A stretch of DNA of 64,000 nucleotides from Haliotis asinina (Eukaryota > Mollusca > Gastropoda > Lepetellida > Haliotidae). Positions within the stretch are counted from its first letter, which is position 1, and each line of letters starts with the position of its first letter. Shown piece after piece: positions 35,881 through 47,323 of this stretch. Location of the stretch: the NCBI RefSeq assembly GCF_037392515.1, contig NC_090280.1:75722504-75786503 (forward strand), given 5' to 3'. A program made the translations under genes and the position numbers. The notes under the pieces are model-generated. The model did not search any database. It was not told the DNA's origin and saw only the letters and a program-made list of their open reading frames with translations.

Positions 35881-37962
35881 TGATCTGGTCAACCAAGGTT
35901 CCAATTTTTGTCATCAATATGCTGTTGTACCTGAGTGAAGTCAGGATTTTTCCTTAAGATGGTTGTGATGGCAACCTGTTTACTAGCATAACAATCAGGT
36001 ATTTCATCCTGATAGAACAGGAACATCTTGATTGATTTTTGTCCCGACTTTCAGAACATATTTACTTATCACTATTTAATCAAACTGCTAACGTTGACTT
36101 ACATCTTGACAGTTGGAGAGGATAAAGATTGACAATACAGACATACAACATGGATGATCAAATGTGTAACAGAAAAATATTAGTCATCCCTTGACGTAAC
36201 GACTGTCAACTGGGTCTTGGAGTCCATGGATGATCCCACACCTTATGTAGCTTCTATTTGTAAGGTTGCAATGAGTCATCCAGACCTCGATTCCATTTGA
36301 TTTACAATAGTGGACCCTTGATTTGAACGTTTTATATTTGATTCTTCATACAAGCAAAAACATAAGATATCATTTGTCCTTTTCAGCGTGAAATCCATCA
36401 TCAAACTGGCAATGTCTGTTAACAACAATTCTCATTAGATAATTAGCTCACTGACAACCAGTTATGTTTCGCATTATTCCATCCCTCGAAACTGATACAA
36501 CTGAAGTCAAAATTTTGTTCTCGCTGAGTGGAAATAATTAAGAAAGGTATTCAAATATTGCTCTGAAATAGTGATAATGGTTGTTGAAAATCGAAAGTAA
36601 AGTGTCAAAAGCATCTCAGGTGCTGTGAAACTGTGGAATATTTAATAAAAAACGAGTGATATCATATACACAAGCAATAAGAAGGGTCATCAAGAAGACT
36701 TATCATCCTACATTAACAGTTGACGATTTTTTTAAAAACAATCTTCCGCAATCACATACCAGTGTCTACTGACACCAAATCTGACATCACATGACTTGAG
36801 GGCTTAATTAAGAATGTCTACTTGCCCAAATAGTGTTAACATATAAGAATAAAGACAAAATTGTCTGAAGCCCTTAGGACACTATTAACATTAAGAAAGC
36901 TGGACCAGACTAGAGCCAGTGCTAATTTCAGTTCCTGTTGGGTTTTCCAGAATCCTGCAGAGCACGATCATCACAATGAGTGTAGCCTTGTCTTATAATC
37001 AATGAAAACCTTCAAACAGTGTGAGTCGTAGAAACTATTCAGGCTTCATATGAATAGTATCTGTTGACAGTTAATTGCCACAAAAGGTCTGAAATGTTTG
37101 TTTGGCCACATCAATTTAATTTCTTGTTTTAAGGACAAGCCGATCATGTTTTTTCAAGGATAAGAAGAAAAGAAAATAAATATTAATTTTCCCTGCTCAA
37201 AAAATTAAATCCTCATGCTCTTATTGGCCCAAAATTTAAACTAACAAGAAAATGTCTTTTTGATTGTTTCTTGACCCAGATACACTTCATGAATTGCCAG
37301 AAGTAAAATACTTTTAGATTTTAGATGGAATATTACTTTGACTGGTGATTTCACTGTTTCTTCCAATCCTGCCTTTAGGTTTTCTTAGCACAAAAATCTG
37401 TAAAACAAAAAATATAATTGGTCTGGCCTAAAAAAATAGAAACCAAACATAAAGTGACGAACCTCCGATCTCACATCATAGACCAAACTGAATAAAATCT
37501 AACAATCAATTTACTGAGGCCTTTCCCAAATATTATTCATTTAACTGTTGTTACAATTTGGCTCCATAGATCTCTGGACCAAGCACTTACATACAACTGC
37601 CTATAAATACATGGCAATCTTGTAGACACTGCAGACGACCTACTGAGAGAGCAAGCGAGAAACTGTTTGCCACACAAAGTCACAACTAGTGATAATCAAT
37701 ATATAGATTATGCATTGAGATACCACAATCTCCAAGACTGCTTTCTGCTCACGGCATGGATAACGCAAAAGCCATTTGTGTGATGGAAAAAGCCATATTT
37801 CATATTTAGAGGCTATTATTCAAACATATATGAGTTTTAGACAGAAATAAGCTTGCTAGTTCCGTTCAGTAACACCATCTGTTGTCTGGATTAAAGTCAT
37901 AGCGAAATGAACAAGTCATACAGTATGTAGTTGACAGACTGTCAACTATAACATGGCCAGGG
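35881..37962. other. non-coding, nothing recognised
   Basis: Two kilobases of AT-rich sequence without a supportable gene or repeat; the copine-type gene's proposed intron would include it. Confidence 0.5.
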
Positions 37963-38171
37963 CAACGATCCACAAAGCGATGGTAGCGCTTCGGTGATTG
38001 TAAGTGTCTGTTTAAGAACTGGAAGTTATGATCACCCTAGTGTGACGGTCAATTCAAGAAACTGGGCCAAGGGGCCAGTCCACAAGAAGATCTTAGCACT
38101 AAGGCAGCCATATCACTATTTATTTAAAAGAGGCTTATGATCATCGTAGTACTAAGCTTGCCTTGTGGATT
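37963..38171. mobile_element. pair of foldback MITEs
   Basis: Two related palindromes. The first (37,967-38,049) has left arm gatccacaaagcgatggtag and a right arm whose reverse complement contains gggtgatcataacttcc. The second (38,078-38,171) has gtccacaagaagatcttagc on the left and the reverse complement of aatccacaaggcaagcttag on the right. Both have the (T)CCACAA end followed by a TTAGC/TAGCGC(T) word, so they belong to one family. Confidence 0.55.
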
Positions 38172-38426
38172 GTAATCTAGCGTTTAGACTATGAATATAT
38201 ATCATTTTGATTTCCTTTTAATCTGACCACCACCATCAGCAAAAACACTAAATTTGGCAGATAAATATTTCTTGAAGGTTAATCCAAAGAAAGTTTTTGT
38301 AACATCAGTGTACATTCATGAGCATTTTACACAGTTCAAACTGAAATCTTCAGTATGAGGTTTCACATTTTGAATTTACTTGTGATTTTCATTTGAATTC
38401 TTACCGTCAGTAAAGGTGAAAGAGAG
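38172..38426. other. non-coding, nothing recognised
   Basis: No gene supported. Confidence 0.5.
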
Positions 38427-38582
38427 TGAGTTTAGTTTTATGATGCTTTCAGCAATATTCTAGCAATATAACGGCAGGGATACCAGAAATTGGCTCGACA
38501 TTGTATCCATGGAGTGAATTGAACCTGGGTTTTTGGCGTGACAAACCTATGTTTTAACCAGTAAGCTACCCTATTGCTCCAC
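38427..38582 (-). mobile_element. SINE family A
   Basis: gagtgagtttagttttatga, tgctttcagcaatattctag, gataccagaaattggctcga, attgaacctgggtttttggc and aaccagtaagctaccctatt, complete from tail to head. Confidence 0.9.
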
Positions 38583-39396
38583 CTTCTAATTGGAAAAGGA
38601 GCTGAATTGAGATGGGAGATTCATAGCCTGGTGGGCTTTAGATTGCAGGAAGGGCCAGGAAGAGACGAAAATAATGCAGTCAAGGCACAGCACACTGTAA
38701 TTGCTTATTCACTTTTAAGCATATCACATGAAAAAAAATGAAAATTACCATATTATGATATAAACATATTTTGATCCTTTCAGTTGGTTCACCAATGTAG
38801 ACAACAATACAAATGGACACTACACCTTAAGCCAAATGACAAAATTTCTTTCTTAAATAAACAATTCCCAGAAAAGCTGGTGCTTGCTTAACACAAGAAA
38901 ACAATATTACTGAAAGACAAGTTGTAGAAATAAGTATGGTCGTATGTTTTTAATTAAAAGAATACTACCTTTCTCCTCTACTGCCTTCCTATAGTATTGA
39001 TGATTGATGTACATTAGGATCCATGAAACAAGCCATCAGACTGCCATGGCCTAAAGATTAGTTGTAGCTTAATGCTTGAATATTGTTGTGCTTAGTCATT
39101 TGCCTGTGTGGAATGTTCTTGTATAAAAATCAAATATTTATAAATGCCATAGTGATATTGTCAATTTATCCTATAATGGTGATTATTCTTTTCATGAGGT
39201 AAACCGCTGTGAGCTGGGTTTGATGCGGCATCAGGAACAGTATAGCTTCATCGTTATCTTGATACATATATTGATGAATGTCTTGATACATATCACAATA
39301 AATATCTGGATAATGATCTTGATTAATTTCTTCATGGCAGAGAGACATCACCTTTCCACAAAACTGGGCCAATTGGCTTACCGGGTGAATGTGCAA
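38583..39396. other. non-coding, with a short gatacat repeat
   Basis: At 39,250-39,330 the words cttgatacatat and tcttgat recur three times. Otherwise nothing recognised. Confidence 0.45.
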
Positions 39397-39558
39397 ACGA
39401 GTCTAGTTTCACACCACTTCCAGCAATTTTCCAGCAAAATCATGGCGCTGGACACCAGAAACTGGCTTGACACACTGCACCCAAGCTGGGAATAGAACAT
39501 TGGTCTATGCGTAACGAGTGAACACTTTGACCTGTGTGATTAAACTCCCCAACTGCCC
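39397..39558 (-). mobile_element. SINE family A
   Basis: gagtctagtttcacaccact, tccagcaattttccagcaaa, gacaccagaaactggcttga and cgtaacgagtgaacactttg, in family order; head diverged. Confidence 0.8.
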
Positions 39559-40351
39559 CTTATGGACCCACTGAAATCAGAAAGTGCTCCAACACAATCA
39601 GATCATCCAACAACATGTTTTATGATTCTTAACAAGCTTCTGACCTCACTATTTGAGTACTCCAAGGAAAGGTAGTCACAAGATCATGCTCACTCATGAA
39701 ATCCATGAAAGGAATGTTTCAGTTTGACTGTGGATACCTTGGGATATTACAATCATTATATTGCTGATAACTGTTTGTGTGCCAGGCAAAAGTCAGAGTA
39801 CACGACTGACATGGTTATTAATACAGTGTTGCTTGTATCGTTACTTATATTTAAAATGTATCGTGCACTTGGTCAACAAGATATGAAGGGATTGGGAAAG
39901 GTAGGGGCCATGTGCCATTTTGCACACTTGAATAAATAATGGCCCTCTAAAAGTTTGAAGTTTACTATTGATACAAGGGCAGTGGCCCATTCTTAATTCA
40001 GACAATGGCTAATAATCCTGAAAATGGAAAGTGCAATCAAATTCTTCGAAATCAAGAGAAACACCACATATCGCTATGCACTTCCACCATTGTTCAGGGG
40101 TTAAAACTCTCAATCCATTCAACTCCCCTGGATTCAGGATGACACGAATCCAGATGTTTCTTCTTTCCAGCTGTCAAGTAAATTTACTAGGAATCCAGCC
40201 AGGTCTCACATACCTGAGGCTTGACAACAACCAGCCGGTGACATACTGTAAGTCAGGTCACAGTGACAGATGTATAATGTAATGGCATATAGTATTGTTC
40301 TCAGTAACAGACAATGATAAACATACTGAACATTCATAACAAATAGTATGT
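39559..40351. other. non-coding, nothing recognised
   Basis: No gene supported. Confidence 0.5.
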
Positions 40352-40507
40352 TAGTGAGTTTGGTCTTACAACGCTTTCAGCAATATACCCGCAATATCAA
40401 AATTGGGGTCACCAGAAATGGACTTTGCACACTGTACCCATGTGGGGAATTGAACCCAGGTCTTCAGTGTGAAGAGTGAACGCTTTAACCACTAGACTAC
40501 CGCCACA
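40352..40507 (-). mobile_element. SINE family A
   Basis: agtgagtttggtcttacaac, gtcaccagaaatggactttg, gtacccatgtggggaattga and cgctttaaccactagactac; a well preserved head with intact A- and B-box-like blocks. Confidence 0.92.
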
Positions 40508-40756
40508 TTCTACATAACAAATAAAGTACAAGACAACAAGAAGTATGTACATCACAGGAACATATGATTCCTTATGATGAAATTACATGACTGCCAGTAA
40601 AGTTTATTTACATTGACAAAATTATGATAAACTGACGTGACCCTCTGCTAGAGTTTGCAAGACAGAGCATAGAAGTGTAACAAATAATACTGAGCTTAAG
40701 TATACTTAGACTGACACTGCCTGTATTCTATTAGCCACTCTACCAGACCCTATAGA

Positions 40757-40920
40757 AGTGAGTGAGTGAGTGAGCAAGCGAGTGGCAACACTACCATAAT
40801 ATCATTGTAAGGTACACCTGAGTTATGGGCTTCACACATTGTACCCATGTGGGGAATCAATCCAAGGTCTTCTGAGAGTGACGAGAGAACATACAAATTC
40901 TAGGCTACCCCACCGCTCCC
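40757..40920 (-). mobile_element. SINE family A
   Basis: Four GTGA units, then ttatgggcttcacacattgt, acccatgtggggaatcaatc and aggctaccccaccgctcccc. The tail domain is diverged. Confidence 0.88.
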
Positions 40921-41473
40921 CTTAGAGAATAATTTAAAAGGGGAGATGAGCTCCATTCTAAAATTCCACTCTCAGTTTGGTTGTATTTATTTCCAAACAT
41001 ATACATGTACTTTTAAATAATAATTATTAACAGTATTTCTGAACTAAATGCCAGCTTTGCATTCTATCGGTAAATAGATATGTTAGCACTAAAATACAGA
41101 AAAGCGATATTACACAGCTGTTAAAAGATTGAATTACTAATTTTCCTGTGCATTGTACCAAACAATTACAACTGATGGACTATGGTGATTTGCCTTGAAT
41201 AATTTACACAATTTATAAAGAGGTACTAAATAGTTATTGAAACTGGACATAACTGTAAAGAATTTCAACAGCCATTTCATGTGATACAATATTTATTGAC
41301 ATGCATGAATTAGCATGATGATAGCGAGAAGAAAGAAAGGCTCGAGATTGTACTGAATGACAGATGTAGGCAGACTTGGACCGATCAATGGAGTTGGCTG
41401 TAATGTGTTCTGTCAGCAGTTTGTGAATGTAGTCCTGTAGTTTTATCCAAGCACTCAGTCTGAGACTTCTTAC
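40921..41473. other. non-coding, nothing recognised
   Basis: No gene supported; the minus-strand open frame at 41,234-41,479 has no domain. Confidence 0.5.
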
Positions 41474-41540
41474 CTGCAATGATGACGATGGAGATATTTG
41501 ATGCCGTGGAATATTTTACAGCATCACTGAGTGTGTCATC
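41474..41540 (-). other. possible 67-bp orphan exon
   Basis: Minus strand: a candidate acceptor cttaatcag ends at 41,541 and a strong donor (ATTGCAG then GTAAGAAG) follows 41,474. The 67 bp between read DDTLSDAVKYSTASNISIVI plus IA. There is a faint likeness to the DTTIEAIVEASNYPLSIIVV strand-helix-strand part of the copine-like protein at 4.3-5.3 kb. The frame is closed just upstream of the acceptor, so if real it must be spliced. Chance is quite possible. Confidence 0.2.
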
Positions 41541-41991
41541 CTGATTAAGTTATAGCTAAATATAGCTAAAGCATGCTATAACCAGTCAACTTCCTGCGTA
41601 ACAGGCTATTTGTGCACATGAGATATTGTGCACATGTGTGTGTGCTTGTAGGAATGAAGGTGCATGTTAGTGGGCCAATCAGGAACAGCCAATCTGTGAT
41701 GCATACACTTGTTAGAGTGTTCATTAATTAGTGTTTATGTCTTTGTGAGTCTAAAATAAAAACATATCAAATTTATAGGAAACTATTTCCAGAAGAATCA
41801 AATGTTTCGTGTTTTGAGTAAGAAACTAATTGTACGATTCTTCTGTCACACAAAATGACGTACGTCTAAACCGCTGACTGTAAAACCATCAAACTGTTGG
41901 AGACACCCTCAAGAACATTATGTTACTAATAGCTTCACTTAGGTTACAGTACATTTGAAAGAATCTTTTTGATCTGGGTTGGGTTGCTCCC

Positions 41992-42178
41992 AGCAACCAA
42001 CGCTTGTTATAAGAGACAATTAATGGCATTGTAGACTTGTTTGACATGAGTTACTGTATCCAGTTTGCACAGAATGGTGCTCATAATGTTGATCACTGTA
42101 TTGTGTAGTCCGGACACAATTATTTACTAACCACTGCCACATATAGCTGGACTATTACTGAGTGCAGCAATGATGAAG
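41992..42178 (+). mobile_element. SINE family B, diverged
   Basis: gcttgttataagagacaatt, gttgatcactgtattgtgta, gtccggacacaattatttac and tagctggactattactgagt follow family order. Confidence 0.75.
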
Positions 42179-42220
42179 ACATAAACTAACTCAGGCTATA
42201 GTTCATATATAATACAGAGG

Positions 42221-42379
42221 AGTGGATAGCTCAATGGTAAAAGCAGTAACTAGTCATGCTTAGGATCTGAGTTCGATTCCCTACTTGGGTACAGTGTGTG
42301 AAACCCATTTCTAGTGTTCCTGGCAATGATATTGCTGGAATATTGCTAAAAGAGACGTAAAACTAAACTCACTCACTCA
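42221..42379 (+). mobile_element. SINE family A, near full length
   Basis: agtggatagctcaatggtaa (head), gagttcgattccctacttgg (B box), gtacagtgtgtgaaacccat, ttgctggaatattgctaaaa, gagacgtaaaactaaactca and TCAC units. Confidence 0.92.
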
Positions 42380-42756
42380 TATATGAAACATTGTCAAAGG
42401 GAAATTCAAGTGAGAACTTCTAGCACCTGGAATGTCTGTCTGTGTGATTGTAACATCACTACAGTGACACTGTAGAGGAACTGGTTTAACAATGCAATAA
42501 AATTTAATCCCTGCTGGATGAATATAAATATTCAGTATTAAATTATGAGCATGCTTGACTGATAGGACTTAAGTATGCAGCCCACATTGTGTTTGGATGG
42601 ATGTTTGGATATACAGCCAGATGCTCTGTGTTGACATGTTGGCTGTCTGTAAACAAGCAGTGTTTAGATTCTCCATGGGAGGATGTTAGGTCACAGTGAC
42701 CGCTGAGAATAATGATGGTCAAGCCAAACACACCAACTAGTGTTCTTGTTTTACTG

Positions 42757-42827
42757 TTTGTTTTTAAGTGGGGCATTCAGCCATATTCTAGCTGTATAAT
42801 ATCGGTCTGTAAACAATAGACCAACAT
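42757..42827 (-). mobile_element. SINE family B 3' fragment
   Basis: gtggggcattcagccatatt, ctagctgtataatatcggtc and tgtaaacaatag match the reversed tail half. Confidence 0.65.
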
Positions 42828-43490
42828 TATGAAATCAAAACTATAAATTCCTTTCTTTCTGTCTGAAGTGAAATGATTAGAGAATGAAGGCAGGAAAACA
42901 GCTATGAATGGATGTAAACAATTTCAATTCAAAACTTCACAACTGAAAATTCATGTTATTGAACTTTCTTTTTCCACCATCAGAAATCTGTCCACTCTTC
43001 ACACAGAATTAATAATACACTTTCCAATGTCTTCATTAAGACATGTATTTCTGGTAAGGTTTTCCTGTTTACTTGAGTGGAGTACATATGCTTCACATTC
43101 ATTCAAAAACATAACTATGTTATTTTGGCAAAATAAAAAAACCTACAAAAGTGTCTTTCTGGGGCATCAGTGACCAGGAAATTATTTTAATTGTCTTTGT
43201 GACTTTAACAATTTCTCTGCGATAAGGAAAACTGCACCCACAAAGCCTTTTTCCAGAGCTGTTAGGACTGTAGAACCGGGAAATTGACTGCACGTAGATA
43301 ACAGAAAATCAAGGAAAAAGAGCTGTAAAAATAACAAAGGTGAATACAATCCTGTTTGTCATTAACCTCAACACAGTTCAATAACTGACATCTGAAATGA
43401 GCTTCTGTGAATGCTTACTGGGTTCCTGATGCAAGTTTGAGACAATAACTTGAAGGAGCGGCAACTAGGCCATTATTCATAAAATGCCAA

Positions 43491-43521
43491 TTACTGTAAA
43501 ATCATTATTATTTTACAGTAA
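43491..43521. repeat. short palindrome, solo-MITE-like
   Basis: TTACTGTAAAATCATTATTA followed by TTTTACAGTAA is an almost perfect 31-bp inverted repeat. Its CTGTAAAAT end is the same as the ends of the element proposed at 47.3-49.3 kb. Confidence 0.5.
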
Positions 43522-43537
43522 ACTATTCATTTGCTCT

Positions 43538-43755
43538 TTACTTTCACTCAGAAATATTCCAGATATATGGTATAGCTTGTAAATATTCAAGTTTGAACCA
43601 GACAATCCAGTGATCAATATGATGAGAACTGATCCATGCATAATGAAACGATGACATGTGTCAACTAAGTCAGTGAGCCTGCCTAACCGATCCTCTTTTG
43701 ACAAACATGGGTTATTGAAGATCAGTTATAACCTGGATCTTCATGGGAGTCATAA
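43538..43755 (-). mobile_element. SINE family B
   Basis: ctttcactcagaaatattcc, gaaccagacaatccagtgat, gatgacatgtgtcaactaag, ccgatcctcttttgacaaac and cctggatcttcatgggagtc. Confidence 0.85.
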
Positions 43756-46700
43756 TTTAGAAAAAAAACACAACAAGTGACTGAAAACTTTTCAGTTTCA
43801 CTAAACTTGCATCAGTTCAATCGTGGTATTTGCCAGGATGCATCCACAGGTAAGCTATCTATCAAAGAGATCAATAATCATTGACTAAATACATGCATTA
43901 ATTTATTGAAATAAACCAGTACTAGACAAGTAACCTTGTGTAAAAATGCGAAAAGGTGTGAAAAAACAATTCACACAAATGATGGACCTATTTTCCAGTT
44001 ACGAAAGAGAACAGTTCTGCATGAACACAATTTATAGTCAACCTATGAATAAAGATAAAGTTTTTGTATTGAGTGCAAAATTAAAACTTAATATTAGTTA
44101 TTGTACAACACAATCAATCTTCACATGAATCATTGTTGACAATTCTGCATTGCAATGGTTAGAAACTGGCGCAAAATAACAAACTAAAAATCCTATATTC
44201 CTGAACCTAGGTCTTTACTGGAAGCTAAATCTTTCATCCCATATTCATGAACATTAAAAATATAGCAAAGCAGTAACACATCAGACTCCTCTGGTCTGAC
44301 ATCTTACATTCGATTCATTTTAAGAATTCTTGGGATCTATATTCAACCAACAGCCTCTATGCAAACATCACTTGTATTAGAGTACAGACTCTGTATTGAT
44401 GGAGTCTTAACGCCTCAAAGCATGGTTTAACATAACCTTCAAATGTATTTAGGTAACGCTAGAATGAGATATTCTTAAATAGGGCCCTGACGGGTACTAG
44501 AGTACCCGACAATGGGTCGGGTAAGGTAGGACTCGAGTCAAAAAAAGAGAGATAACTCTAAACTAAATGGGACCTCGGGTGCAGTCCTGGATGAGAAAAG
44601 GTTGAACATATGGGTCCATTGTGATCTTAGATACTTCAAAACACAAATCTGTGAGTCCCCTTTGTTTGTAGCATTATGCCCGAGTTATCTCAATAAGAAC
44701 ACATCTTAACATGAAACAGAAATTGGACAGTGTGGCCATTCTTCCCCATATCCAGTCAAAAGCAAGCCACGCTGACGCAGGGATATTTTGGGGGTTACAA
44801 CCAAAAAAAGCTTGACTAAAAACATACGAGACACTCACATAACTCCGCTTTGCTTAAAAAACTAGGCCAGTGTAACTCAGATCACATGGAGAGAAGTTGA
44901 TGTCGATACAGACAGTGTATTTTCATTATGTTTTGTTCACGGTGAACCAAATTATTCCAGTACAAAGTTCCCAAATGTGAGTGGATAGGTTTTGGTAGTT
45001 TCACAATTTATAAGAGAAGATGCCAGTGTACTATATGAGAAAGCAGGTAGTGGGGATTTTTCTTGAAATATTGTTTGAGTTAGATATCCTGCAATCACAA
45101 CGTCTTAATTGAATTGATTGTATTATTGAATACACTGATAATGAATAAAAAACCCCAACTTTTTGGCAAACTCACACCTTGTCAATCAATATTCATAAAT
45201 GTTTTGTCTATAAAATGACACAAACAAATTCAATGAACAACACAATTCCTTTAAATATGTGTGCCTATACATTTCATAAAATGTATAAATTATTTTCATT
45301 AATATTATTTGTTTTCCTTATAAGGTTGAATTAATCGCTTTTCAAACTTGTTCATATGAAAGTGCAATATTAGTCCCAACATACTGAACATTGTAATCAC
45401 TGGAACTAAAGCACATGTTGCAGTACACATAGTAATGGCTACGTGTGATCTCTTAACGCGTGTAAAGGCTTAAAATGTAGTATCCTACACTGAAAGTGTA
45501 AATTTCGTATGTAAATATTATTCAAACAACCAAAACCTTTCAATGAATAAAAACGCATACTCTATATCCATGTATGATATGATGTTGAACAAGGATAAAT
45601 GTTGATACTGAAATTAGTTTTATGAAAAAATATCTGAACGATACCAAAAACATACGTCATAAAAGTGAAAGTTTAATTGGAATGATTGAGTGATTGTGTT
45701 TATTCTTGTTCAGCCAACCTTCACCTCAAAGAAATTGCGTAATATGTGCAACAATGTTAATGTGTGACATCACAAAGATAACAGATTTCTTTCAAAATGG
45801 CGGTTTCGCTGCCATGGGTTCACAGGATTTTGCAAGGACTCTTCCCTTGATCCAGGGATAGATTGTACGTAAATATGAGATATAAGTTAAAGTGTCCTTG
45901 TGCTTCAAGTATAATAATTCAGGGCGAAAGTGTGCTTTATTACACTACACATGGTGGTAGAACAAACTGTATTTCTTAATTTGGATGATTCTGACTATCT
46001 GTGTATTGTTATATGTTTTTATCGTTTACACTGACAATAACAGGAGAAGCCAGAAATGCTGATAAGAACCATTGCCATTCTGCGTGATTTTTGCCTCAGT
46101 CATGGTGTCACGCTGCACAGAAACTTTGACACTTTCTTATGAATTATCAAATTGTTGCACTGTATCTATTTTCAATTTACTATTTCTTGTTACAATACTC
46201 TGACGACTGGATGTCGGAAAATTTGCAGAAATGCTGCGTTGTGTAAATCGGAAATTGTCTTTGTTTACCTTTCAAACAAGCGCAGTCTTTTGAGCACAGT
46301 GTTTATTCTCACACCCAATATCCTTTGTTTTGTTTTATCTAGACAGTTGGCATTGGTGGCAAAGACCATTTGTCATTTGATTCAAACATGTAAGAGGTCA
46401 TGTAGGAGATTTTGTGTGAGTTTTCAATTCAGTACAGATGTTAGAAATTACAAGTGTGGCGTTTTTGTGTGAAATTCTGCTGATAACTACATAAATCAGA
46501 TACACAGCTTGCACTATAATTTATACTATAATTTTCATATTTAAACATTTCGAGAGATATTACAGACCAAAGAGAAATAAGACAGTTATGCAGCTGTTAT
46601 GGGTTTCGTATATGCATAAGGGAAATATGAAGATCATTAAAAGTGTTGATGTACTGTAACACTTAATAATTACTGACATGACAGGAATTCAGTTCCTTGT

Positions 46701-47243
46701 CATGAATTTATTACACTGAATATTAGGGCTGTAACAATGTATCTATGGATTGCAATGATTGAGTCTCTGACAGCAATTAATCAATGGTAGAACAGAAAAA
46801 CTACTGATGCATCAATAGTACGCATGACTATCAACAGTTCAGTAATTAACGTCTCTTGATAAATGCCTCTACAAAATACGGGATTTTTTGGCGCAGACTT
46901 GTGTGCAGTTCATGTTTAACAGTTTACTTGAACTGGGTTTCAATATCTTGTCATTCATTGAAAAAGACTAAGCTACTTAATGTGTTTTTATTTCACATAA
47001 ACTATACAATAATATATTCATTTGGGAAATGACTTCAAATGAGACAATTCAAGGAAAAAACTATATTCAAGGAGAAAACAATTCCAATAATATTACAATA
47101 GTTGATCTCAACAAGCTTATAACTGCTATTGCAATAGTTGTTTGCCCCTCAATAGTCACCGCTAATGAATATACTTTCAGAATGTTGGCATGTTTTTGTC
47201 TAATTCAATACAACTGGCATGTATGAAGCTGGGTTCATATTTA
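43756..47243. other. non-coding, few recognisable features
   Basis: No accepted gene in 3.5 kb. An 18-bp near-palindrome CGGGTACTAGAGTACCCG lies at 44,494-44,511. A TAGGGCTGTAACAATGTATC word at about 46,725, of hAT-end type, has no recognised partner. The 106-codon open frame at 46,152-46,472 shows no domain. Confidence 0.45.
45793..45803 (+). promoter_or_regulatory. YY1-type CAAAATGGCGG element
   Basis: The ATG in this motif opens a 17-codon frame only. A CRE-like TGACATCAC lies 30 bp upstream and a weak donor (TAC then GTAAAT) 65 bp downstream. Such a motif often sits at transcription starts in animals, but no coding exon follows that I can see. Confidence 0.2.
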
Positions 47244-47323
47244 TAGGGCTGTTGCGATACACTTGCATATTCGGTGAATCGAACCCTAGCCCTTCATGAA
47301 TACCATTCGTTAATTGTCAAAAA

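Noticed and set aside
40352-40507. tRNA gene
   Set aside because: A- and B-box-like blocks belong to the SINE head; no cloverleaf with a proper acceptor stem could be formed by eye. The same applies to the other SINE heads.
46152-46472. 106-codon Cys-containing open frame
   Set aside because: No signal peptide pattern, domain or splice context; typical chance frame in AT-rich DNA.
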